A DNA stretch of 64,000 nucleotides, from the NCBI RefSeq assembly GCF_003344625.1, contig NZ_QPKJ02000001.1, positions 1,426,001 through 1,490,000 on the forward strand. Direction: 5' to 3'. This DNA is from Solirubrobacter deserti (lineage in GTDB: Bacteria; Actinomycetota; Thermoleophilia; Solirubrobacterales; Solirubrobacteraceae). Under the pieces are notes generated by a model. It was given only the letters and a program-made list of their open reading frames with translations. It did not search any database and was not told the origin of the DNA. This document shows, one piece after another, positions 29,491-37,245 of the stretch. The number at the start of each line of letters is the position of its first letter. Position 1 is the stretch's first letter. Both the position numbers and the translations under genes were made by a program.

Positions 29491-31964
29491 ACCCGGCTGT
29501 CCAGCACCGCCCACGGGTCGCCGAAGCCGTTGCTGACGGCCACCAGGTCGCGCACCAGCTCGAACGACGCACCCGGCGCGAGCGTGATCTGTCGCTGGGA
29601 CTGGATCCAGTTGCCGTTGCCGTACGCCGTGAAGCCGGCCTGCGCGTAGACGAGCCCGTACGTCTGGCCGTCGGTGCCGGTCATGCCGATCCACGGCTTG
29701 GACGGCGGGTAGAACGCCTGCTCGGCGTACGGGGTCGCGATCGTGCCGTGCCCGGCGACGCCGCTGCGCTGGCCCGTGCCGTCGTGGTCCATGGCGTCGC
29801 CGAGCCAGAACGTGAGCGCGGTGGCCGTCGTGTTGGTGAACACGGACGCGATCCGGACGAAGTCGCGGTCGGCCTCCAGCGTGTACGTCGTGACGACGCT
29901 GATCCCCGTCGGGTTGCTCGCCGTCCCGGTCGCGCGCACGACGCCCGGCGAGACCACCTCGACCGTCGTGTTGCGCACCGTGCGCATCTGCCAGGCCTCC
30001 GGGCCGGTCGGCTGCGCGACCGACGTGTACGGCAGGTTGATCCAGTCGAGCTGGTCGACGTGGCCGACCGCGGCCAGGTCAAGCGGCTTGCCACGCGTGG
30101 TCGGGGTCAGCTGACCGTCCTCGAACGTGAGCGAGAGCCCGAGCGCGAGCTTGGCGTTCTCCAGCACCAGGTCCGTCGCGCGGGCCTCGGCCCGGGCGCC
30201 CGGCAGCAGCCGCCCGCTCGCCGCGCGCAAGCCGACCGGCGTGAGCGCGAAGTCGAGCTTCGCGATCGAAGCGCCCGTGACCGTCGCCGGCTTGGTCGCC
30301 ACCTCGTAGCCGACGCCGTTCGCGGTCACCGAGTAGCTGCCGGGTGCGACGAACAGGCTGAACTCGCCGTCGGCGTCGGTCGGGCGCTCCACCACGAGCG
30401 CCCCGCTCGCGTTGCGCACCTCGATCTCGACGTTGCGCAGCGGCGCGCCGCCCGTGCCGGTGACCTTGCCCGCCAACCCGGTGCCCGCGTCCAGCCGGCG
30501 CGCGCCCGGGGTGCCCGCCGCCACGTCGAACGCGGCCAGCGTGTAGGCCGGCGACGCCGCGTTGTTCGGCGCGGTGACGATCCGCAGCGTCGTCTCCCAG
30601 CGGTCGCGGTCGACCTCGCACTTGACGTAGCCTCGGTAGCCGCCCTCGTAGAACTTCACGTGCGGGTTCGCGTCCAGGCCCTCGCGCACCGCCGCGTCCC
30701 AGCCGATCCCGGACGAGATCGACGTGCCCGCGAACTCGGTGGCGACCAGCCGGTCGTCGAGCTCGACGTCGTTGACCCAGTTGGAGTGCCAGTCGCCGGC
30801 GAGGATCACCGGGTTCGACACGCGCTCGCCCTCGAGCGTGCGCAGGATCCGCTCGCGCGCTGCGGGGTAGCCGTCCCACTGGTCGAGGTTGTAGACCTCG
30901 CCCGGCCCGAGGTCGTAGTCGAACGGGGCCATGATCGTCTGCTGGGCGATCACGTTCCAGCGCGCCTTTGACTGCTTGAGCCCGCGGAGCAGCCACTGCT
31001 CCTGCTCGGGGCCGGTCATCGTGCGGGCGGGATCGTAGACCTCGTCGCAGGGGGCGCGCATCCCGTCGCCGCATGCTTGGTCGGAGCGGTACTGGCGCGT
31101 GTCCAGCACGCTGAACTCGGCCAGCCGGCCCCACTGGAAGCGCTTGTAGAGGTACAGGTGCTCGTCGCGCGGCAGCGACTGGTAGCGCAGCGGCAGGTAC
31201 TCGTAGTAGGCCTTGTAGGCGTTCGCGCGCCGCTCCAGGTGCGGGCGCGCGTCGTTGGCCGTGCCCGGGACCTCGCCGGCGTAGTTGTTGGAGACCTCGT
31301 GGTCGTCCCACGTGGTGATGAACGGGAACTTGCGGTGCGCCTCGCGCAGCTCGGCCGAGGACTTGTAGAGCGCGTGCAGGCGCCGGAACTCCGCCAGGCT
31401 GCCGGTCGCGGTCTCGTAGATGTAGTCGCCCAGGTGCAGGACGAAGTCCAGGTCCTGCTCGGCCATGTCGCGGTAGGCCGGGTAGGCGCCGCCGACCCAG
31501 TTCTGGCAGGACGCGAACGCGAACCGCAGCGGCTCGTTCGCCGCGTTGGCGGGCGGCAGCGTGCGCGTGCGCCCGATCACGCTCTCCTGGCCGCCGGTGT
31601 TGAACCGGTACCAGTACCAGCGGCCCGCCTTCAGCCCGTCGACCTGCGCGTGCACCGTGAGGTCCCACGCCGGATCGGCGTAGTACGTGTCGCGCTTGAC
31701 GACCTTCGTGAACGCCTCGTTCTCGGACACCTCCCAGCGCACCGGCACGAAGGCCATCGCGCCGGGGTCGACCCGCGTCCACAGCATCACCCCGGTCGCC
31801 GACGGATCGCCCGATGCGACCCCCAGGCTGAACGGCGCCGGGTCCAGCGCCGCCGAAGCGGCCCCGGGCGCGACCCACTGTGGCAACTGACCCAGCGCGG
31901 CCGCTCCGGCCGCGCCACCGGCGAGCTTCAGGAAGTGCCGGCGATCGAATCCCCGCTCTCTCAT
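29487..31964 (-). CDS. Tat-exported PhoD-type phosphatase with extra C-terminal domains
   Basis: 825 residues. Tat-like signal with paired Arg (RGFDRRHFLKLAGG) ending near ASA. Fibronectin-like N-terminal domain, then the PhoD metallophosphoesterase core with HLGDYIYE, TWDDHEVSNNY and LAGDWHSNW. After about residue 515 two domains follow that usual PhoD enzymes lack: a carboxypeptidase-regulatory-like beta module (AGKVTGTGGAPLRNVEIEV) and a further beta-rich domain to the C-terminus. PhoD enzymes are Ca/Fe-dependent phosphodi- and monoesterases acting outside the membrane. The start at 31964 puts the Arg pair at the N-terminus; a longer start at 32030 is less likely. Confidence 0.92.
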   Translation of the reverse strand: MRERGFDRRHFLKLAGGAAGAAALGQLPQWVAPGAASAALDPAPFSLGVASGDPSATGVMLWTRVDPGAMAFVPVRWEVSENEAFTKVVKRDTYYADPAWDLTVHAQVDGLKAGRWYWYRFNTGGQESVIGRTRTLPPANAANEPLRFAFASCQNWVGGAYPAYRDMAEQDLDFVLHLGDYIYETATGSLAEFRRLHALYKSSAELREAHRKFPFITTWDDHEVSNNYAGEVPGTANDARPHLERRANAYKAYYEYLPLRYQSLPRDEHLYLYKRFQWGRLAEFSVLDTRQYRSDQACGDGMRAPCDEVYDPARTMTGPEQEQWLLRGLKQSKARWNVIAQQTIMAPFDYDLGPGEVYNLDQWDGYPAARERILRTLEGERVSNPVILAGDWHSNWVNDVELDDRLVATEFAGTSISSGIGWDAAVREGLDANPHVKFYEGGYRGYVKCEVDRDRWETTLRIVTAPNNAASPAYTLAAFDVAAGTPGARRLDAGTGLAGKVTGTGGAPLRNVEIEVRNASGALVVERPTDADGEFSLFVAPGSYSVTANGVGYEVATKPATVTGASIAKLDFALTPVGLRAASGRLLPGARAEARATDLVLENAKLALGLSLTFEDGQLTPTTRGKPLDLAAVGHVDQLDWINLPYTSVAQPTGPEAWQMRTVRNTTVEVVSPGVVRATGTASNPTGISVVTTYTLEADRDFVRIASVFTNTTATALTFWLGDAMDHDGTGQRSGVAGHGTIATPYAEQAFYPPSKPWIGMTGTDGQTYGLVYAQAGFTAYGNGNWIQSQRQITLAPGASFELVRDLVAVSNGFGDPWAVLDSRV

Positions 31965-32112
31965 GGCGGGGATGAGAGCGGCGCCGAACCCTCGAGAGGT
32001 AGCCAGGGTGTTACGCGCAGTCGCTGTCACGAACCGCTGCGGTGGCCGGTCTCAGTCGACGACCCGTCCGAAAGGCAGCACCGATGAACCGCGATAATGC
32101 CGGTCCGCGCCG

Positions 32113-34887
32113 ATGACCGACACGCAGATGCCACCGTCGGGCCTGTTGGGTCGACAGCAGGAGTGTGGAGCGCTCGATCGGCTCGTGTCCGCGGTGCGGG
32201 CGGGCCAGAGCCGCGTCCTCGTCGTGCGCGGGGACGCCGGCGTGGGCAAGACCGCGCTGCTCGAGTACCTCGCCGGGGCGGCGACGGGCTTCCAGCTGCA
32301 CCGCGCCGCGGGGATCGAGTCCGAGATGGAGCTCCCGTTCGCCGGCCTGCACGCGCTGTGCGCGCCGCTGCTCGGCCGCCTGCGCCGGCTGCCCGAGCCA
32401 CAGCGGGCCGCGCTCAGCACCGCGTTCGGGCTGGACGCCGGCCCGCCGCCCGACCGCTTCATGGTCGGCCTCGCCGTGCTGAGCCTGCTCGCCGACGCCG
32501 CCGAGGAGGAGCCGCTGGTGTGCATCGTTGATGACGCTCAGTGGCTCGACCGCATCTCCGCCCAGACGCTCGCGTTCGTCGCCCGGCGGCTGCTGGCCGA
32601 GCGTGTCGGGCTGGTGTTCGGGCTGCGCGAGGACGGGGACGACCACGAGCTGGGCGGGCTGCCCGAGCTCCGCGTCGAGGGGATCGGCGCCGTCGAGGCG
32701 CGCGTGCTGCTCGACAGCGCGATCCCCGGTCCGCTGGACGAGCGGGTGCGCGACCGCATCCTCGCCGAGGCGTCCGGCAACCCGCTCGCGCTGCTGGAGC
32801 TGCCGCGCGGGCTGTCGCCCACCGCCGTGGCCGGCGGCTTCGGGCTACCGGGCGCGATGCCGCTGACCAGCCGGATCGAGCAGGGATTCGTGCGCCAGCT
32901 CGAGCCGCTGCCGGGCGAGACGCGCCGGCTGCTGCTGCTCGCGGCCGCGGAGCCCGTCGGCGACGTGACGCTGCTGCGGCGCGCCGCGCAGCTGCTCGGG
33001 CTCGAGCCCGAGCGGGCGGCGCCGGCCGAGGCCGCGGGGCTGATCGACATCGGGGCCAGCGTGCGCTTCCGGCATCCGTTGGTCCGCACCGCGGCCTACC
33101 GCGCCGCGAGCGTGCCGGACCGGCGCGATGTGCACGGAGCGCTGGCCGACGCCACCGACCCGCGGCTCGATCCCGACCGGCGCGCCTGGCATCGCGCGCA
33201 CGCGGCCGCGCGGCCCGACGAGGCGGTCGCCGACGAGCTCGAGCGCTCCGCCGGGCGCGCGCAGAAGCGCGGCGGGATCGCCGCCGCGGCCGCGTTCCTG
33301 CAGCGCGCCGCGGAGCTGACGCCCGATCCCGTCCGCCGCGGTGCCCGCGCGCTCGCGGCCGCCCAGGCCCAGTTCGAGTCGGCCGCCCCCGAGGCGGCGC
33401 TGGAGCTGCTGGCCGTCGCGGAGGCGAGCCCGCTGGACCCGCTCCAGCGCGCTCGCGTCGCCCGGCTGCGGGCGGAGATCGCGTTCGCCGCCCGGCGCGG
33501 GCGGGACGCGCCGCCGTTGCTGCTGGCCGCCGCCCGGGAACTGGAGGCGCTCGACCTCGCGCTCGCGCGGGAGACCTACCTGGAGGCGCTGGGCGCGGCC
33601 GTGTTCGCCGGGCGCATGTACGCCGACGCCGGCGTCCGGACGGCGGCCGAGGCCGCCCGCTCCGCGCCCGCGGTCGCGACGCCGCGCGCGCTGGACCTCG
33701 TGCTCGACGGCATGGCCGAGCGCTTCACGGAGGGCCACGCCGCCGGCGTGCCGCCGCTGCGCGCCGCGCTCAGGGTGTTCTCGGACGAGCCGCTCGACGA
33801 CCACCAGGCGGTCATGCGCTGGTTGCTGCTGTGCCCGGTGTTGCAGTCGATGGTGGTGTTCGAGCTGTGGGACGACGCGGCGTTCGGCACGCTCGCCACC
33901 CGGGCGGTCCGCCTCGCGCGGGAGGCGGGCGCGCTCACGATGCTCCCGGTGACGCTCACCTACCTGGCCGGCGTGCGGCTGTTCGCCGGCGAGTTCGGCG
34001 CCGCCGCGACCCTGCTGCAGGAGGCCGACGCCATCACCGCCGCGACGGGCAACGTGGGCCTCGTCTACGGGCGCCTGCTGCTCGGGGCCTGGCGCGGCGT
34101 CGAGTCCGAGGCGCGCCGGCTGATCGACGCCGGGCTGGAGAGCGCGACCGCCCGCGGCGAGGGTCGCGTCCTTGCCCTCGTCGGCCACGCCACCGCCGTG
34201 CTGCACAACGGCCTCGGACGCTACGACGCCGCCGCCGACGCGGCGCTGTCCGCCACCGAGGACGACGATCAGGGCTACGCTGCGCACGCGCTCGTCGAGC
34301 TCGTCGAGGCCGGCGTGCGCTCCGGCCGGGCGGAGCTCGCCGCCAGCGCGCTGCCGCGGCTGGAAGCGCGTGCCCGAGCGGCGGGCACGGACTGGGCGCT
34401 CGGGATGCTCGCCCGCTCACACGCGCTGGTGACCGACGACGACGCGCGCTACCGCGAGGCGATCGACCGGCTCGAACGCACCCGCATGCGTGTGGAGCTC
34501 GCGCGCGCCCGGCTCGTCTACGGCGAGTGGCTGCGCCGCACGGAGCGGCGCGCCGCGGCGCGCGAGCAGCTGCGCGAAGCCCACGCCGCGTTCAGCCGGT
34601 TCGGCGCACAGGCGTTCGCCGAGCGGGCGCGCCGCGAGTTGCAGGCCGCGGGCGAGACGGTCGCCCGCCAGGCCGCCGCCACGCGCGAGGTGCTGACCTC
34701 GCAGGAGGCGCAGATCGCCCGCCGGGCCGCCGACGGGCAGACCAACCCCGAGATCGGCGCGCAGCTGTTCATCAGCCCGCGCACCGTCGAGTACCACCTG
34801 CGCAAGGTCTTCACCAAGCTCGGCATCAGCTCTCGCAAGGAGCTGCGTGCGGCGCTCGCGACCGGGGTGCCGGGCGGCGACGACTAG
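32113..34887 (+). CDS. Large ATP-binding LuxR-family regulator (paralogue 1)
   Basis: 924 residues. AAA/STAND-type ATPase at the N-terminus (Walker A GDAGVGKT at 40-47, Walker B LVCIVDDAQWLD near 137), a long helical, TPR-like middle, and a C-terminal LuxR helix-turn-helix (about 862-912, LTSQEAQIARRAADGQTNPEIG, then SPRTVEYHLRKVF). This is the LAL/MalT-type layout, in which ligand and ATP drive DNA binding. A GATAAT box stands 14 bp before the ATG. It is very similar throughout to the gene at 37246-39954. The regulated genes are unknown; the enclosed short genes are candidates. Confidence 0.93.
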   Translation: MTDTQMPPSGLLGRQQECGALDRLVSAVRAGQSRVLVVRGDAGVGKTALLEYLAGAATGFQLHRAAGIESEMELPFAGLHALCAPLLGRLRRLPEPQRAALSTAFGLDAGPPPDRFMVGLAVLSLLADAAEEEPLVCIVDDAQWLDRISAQTLAFVARRLLAERVGLVFGLREDGDDHELGGLPELRVEGIGAVEARVLLDSAIPGPLDERVRDRILAEASGNPLALLELPRGLSPTAVAGGFGLPGAMPLTSRIEQGFVRQLEPLPGETRRLLLLAAAEPVGDVTLLRRAAQLLGLEPERAAPAEAAGLIDIGASVRFRHPLVRTAAYRAASVPDRRDVHGALADATDPRLDPDRRAWHRAHAAARPDEAVADELERSAGRAQKRGGIAAAAAFLQRAAELTPDPVRRGARALAAAQAQFESAAPEAALELLAVAEASPLDPLQRARVARLRAEIAFAARRGRDAPPLLLAAARELEALDLALARETYLEALGAAVFAGRMYADAGVRTAAEAARSAPAVATPRALDLVLDGMAERFTEGHAAGVPPLRAALRVFSDEPLDDHQAVMRWLLLCPVLQSMVVFELWDDAAFGTLATRAVRLAREAGALTMLPVTLTYLAGVRLFAGEFGAAATLLQEADAITAATGNVGLVYGRLLLGAWRGVESEARRLIDAGLESATARGEGRVLALVGHATAVLHNGLGRYDAAADAALSATEDDDQGYAAHALVELVEAGVRSGRAELAASALPRLEARARAAGTDWALGMLARSHALVTDDDARYREAIDRLERTRMRVELARARLVYGEWLRRTERRAAAREQLREAHAAFSRFGAQAFAERARRELQAAGETVARQAAATREVLTSQEAQIARRAADGQTNPEIGAQLFISPRTVEYHLRKVFTKLGISSRKELRAALATGVPGGDD

Positions 34888-34946
34888 GGGGCACGTTCGG
34901 GGGTTGCCCGGACGCGACCGCGGCGGCGGGCGAAAAGACTCGCCGC

Positions 34947-35555
34947 ATGACCACGCTCGAGATTCTCCGGCCGTCCGAGGTGTTCCCGACCTGGCGGCGC
35001 GCCCAGCTCGTCGTCGACCAGCACGCGTACGAGCTGCCGCCGTCGCCGCACGTGCTGCGCACCACCGGCCAGCTGGAGCCGGAGCACGCCGCGCGCGTGA
35101 CCGACTGGTTCCTGACCGCGCCCGCACCGCCCGTGGAGGCGGTCGCCCACGCCTACCGGGCGCTCGAACGCGACACCCGGCGGCTGTTTGCGCTGGTGCG
35201 CAACCTCGGCGTCCGCGTCGTGCACGTCGACGCGGACCCGGGCGTGAGCGCGGCCGAGCTGTGCTCCGACGTGCGCGACCACGGCCTGCTGACGCTCACG
35301 CGCGACGAGCCGCACCCGCTCTTCGGCGCGTTCGACGAGCTGCGTGCCCTCCACGACGTGTTCGGCCACGCCGCGCTCGGGCTGGGGTTCGACCTGCAGT
35401 CGGAGTTCGCGACGTGGCTGCAGTGCCGCACGCTGTTCTCCAGCGCGGCGCGGCCGGCGGCGTTCTGCGAGCTCGTCGGCGCCGTCACGGCCTACGTCAG
35501 CACGGGGGTCAAGCCCGGGCTGCGGGCCAAGCTGCCACCCGCGGGCTGGGCCTGA
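34947..35555 (+). CDS. Uncharacterised HxxxxH protein
   Basis: 202 residues, soluble, no family named with confidence. The second half has LRALHDVFGHAALGLGFDLQ: His136 and His141 spaced as in the HELLGH iron motif of aromatic amino acid hydroxylases, with Glu153 nearby and Glu175 (FCELVGA) 34 residues on. This could be a mononuclear iron site, but the rest of the protein is not obviously related to those enzymes and is shorter. ATG 34947 is 59 bp after the LuxR regulator on the same strand. It may be its target. Confidence 0.75.
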   Translation: MTTLEILRPSEVFPTWRRAQLVVDQHAYELPPSPHVLRTTGQLEPEHAARVTDWFLTAPAPPVEAVAHAYRALERDTRRLFALVRNLGVRVVHVDADPGVSAAELCSDVRDHGLLTLTRDEPHPLFGAFDELRALHDVFGHAALGLGFDLQSEFATWLQCRTLFSSAARPAAFCELVGAVTAYVSTGVKPGLRAKLPPAGWA

Positions 35556-35566
35556 TTCCCTGGCGC

Positions 35567-36490
35567 TCACGCGCCCAGGAACGCCAGCAGGTGGCCGGCC
35601 GTCTCCTCCGGGCGATCCTCGGCCATGAAGTGGCTGGCGTCGACGGCGGCGCCGCGGACGTCCGCGGCCCACGGCCGCCAGACGTCGAGCGGATCGCCGT
35701 AGAAGCGCGGGAGGCTGCCGTGCGCCGCCCACAGCACGAGCAGCGGGCAGGCGATGCGGCGGCCCTCGGCGCGGTCGAGCTCGTCGTGTTCTACATCGAT
35801 CGTCGCGCCGGCGCGATAGTCCTCGCACATGGCCTCGACGGCGCCGGGGTCCGTGAGCGGGCGGCGGTAGGCGTCCAGGAGCTCGAGTGGGTAGCGCTCA
35901 GGGTCCTCGCCCAAGCCGAGCTGGCCGCGGACGTGGAGGTCGAAGAACGCGTCGGGGTCCCCCGCGATCAGCCGCTCGGGCAGCGGCGCGGGGAGCGCGA
36001 GGAAGGACCAGTGCCAGTAGCCGCGGGCGAGCGCGGCGTCGGCGCGGGCCCAGACGTCGCCCGTGGGGACGATGTCGAGCACCGCAAGCCGGCTCACGTG
36101 GCCGGGGTGGTCGAGCGCCATCCGGTAGGCGACGCGCCCGCCGCGGTCGTGCCCGGCGACGGCGAAGGTGTCGAACCCGAGCCGGTCCATCACCTCCACC
36201 TGGTCGAGCGCGAGCGCACGTTTGCTGTGGGCCTCGTGGCCGAAGGACGGCGCCGGACGGAAGGAGTCGCCGTAGCCGGCCATGTCGGTGACGACGACCG
36301 TGTGGCGGCGGGCCAAACGCGGCGCGGTGGCGTGCCACATCAGCAGCGACTGGGGATAGCCGTGCAACAGCAGCAGCGGCGGTCCGCTGCCGCCGACCAC
36401 GGCGTTGATCGTGCCGCGCCTGGTCGTGAGCCGGTGCGCCTCGAAGCCGCCGAACGCGGCGGGAAGACCGTTACGCCGCGAGCCGTGCAT
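35567..36490 (-). CDS. Haloacetate dehalogenase-like alpha/beta hydrolase
   Basis: 307 residues. The nucleophile elbow is GHDRGGR, so Asp115 replaces the usual Ser, and Arg116/Arg119 follow as in fluoroacetate dehalogenase. YWHWSFLALPAPLPE supplies the His160-Trp161 halide pocket, and the base is the His in DASHFMAED. The expected reaction is hydrolytic removal of halide from a short haloacid such as haloacetate. ATG at 36490 lies inside the end of the sigma-factor gene (20-bp overlap), so the two are co-transcribed. Confidence 0.88.
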   Translation of the reverse strand: MHGSRRNGLPAAFGGFEAHRLTTRRGTINAVVGGSGPPLLLLHGYPQSLLMWHATAPRLARRHTVVVTDMAGYGDSFRPAPSFGHEAHSKRALALDQVEVMDRLGFDTFAVAGHDRGGRVAYRMALDHPGHVSRLAVLDIVPTGDVWARADAALARGYWHWSFLALPAPLPERLIAGDPDAFFDLHVRGQLGLGEDPERYPLELLDAYRRPLTDPGAVEAMCEDYRAGATIDVEHDELDRAEGRRIACPLLVLWAAHGSLPRFYGDPLDVWRPWAADVRGAAVDASHFMAEDRPEETAGHLLAFLGA

Positions 36491-37079
36491 CCGTCGCTCC
36501 CACGAGCCGCTGCTCCAGCCGGTCCAGGTCGCCCGTGCGCGCCGCGGCGAGGAACGCCTCGACGAGGTCCGCGTGCTCGGCGGGATCGACCGTCCAGCGC
36601 GGCTCGCCGGCGAGGTGCCGGCGGGCCCGCGTCACGAGCTGACGCGCGTTGGCCTCGCTGCAGCCGACCGCCCGCGCGACCCGGCGGTGCGGATAGTCGA
36701 ACGCCTCGCGCAGGACGTAGACGGCGCCTTCGGCCGGCGACAGGCGCTCGAGGATCGTCCAGAGAGCGCGGGCGAGGGCTTCGCGCCGCTCGGCGTCGCG
36801 CTGTGGGTCGGCGGCCAGGTCGACGAGGTCCGCCTCACGCGCGCCGAAGGCGGTCTGGTGGCGCACGCGCGCGGAACGGCCGACGTTGAGCGCCAGCCGG
36901 GTCGTCGTCGTGGCCAGGAAGGCGGCCGGGTCGCGGACCTCGGCCCGGTCGCCGGCCTGCCAGCGGATCCACGCCTCCTGAACGATGTCGTCGGCGTCGT
37001 CGGCGCTGCCCAGCACACGGCGGGCGATGCCGACCAGGCGCGGGCGGGCGCGCACGAAGGCCACGTCGGAGGCGGTCAT
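36471..37079 (-). CDS. ECF41-like sigma factor with clipped C-terminus
   Basis: 202 residues. Sigma-2 region at about 5-75 (GSADDADDIVQEAWIRW) and sigma-4 at about 105-158 (YVLREAFDYPHRRVARAVG, then ARQLVTRARRHL). The linker DPAEHADLVEAFLAAARTGDL begins the SnoaL-like C-terminal domain that ECF41 (SigJ-type) factors carry for about 100 more residues, but here the protein ends about 20 residues later. ATG 37079 is chosen because it starts the conserved sigma-2 domain. In ECF41 factors the C-terminal domain modulates activity, so its loss may change control. It overlaps the downstream dehalogenase gene. Confidence 0.88.
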   Translation of the reverse strand: MTASDVAFVRARPRLVGIARRVLGSADDADDIVQEAWIRWQAGDRAEVRDPAAFLATTTTRLALNVGRSARVRHQTAFGAREADLVDLAADPQRDAERREALARALWTILERLSPAEGAVYVLREAFDYPHRRVARAVGCSEANARQLVTRARRHLAGEPRWTVDPAEHADLVEAFLAAARTGDLDRLEQRLVGATDARLAA

Positions 37080-37245
37080 GACGCCACCCGGGCCGGCGTC
37101 GCGCGGAGCGGGGTTTGCGTCTGGGTTCGGGGCATGCCGCGAGCCTGCTCCGCGGCGGGCGTGCGGGCGTCCGTGTCCCACCCGCGTCCGGGCCCCAGTC
37201 CGCGTGACCGGGGCCCCAGTCAACTCGGCGATAAGGTGCGCCCTC

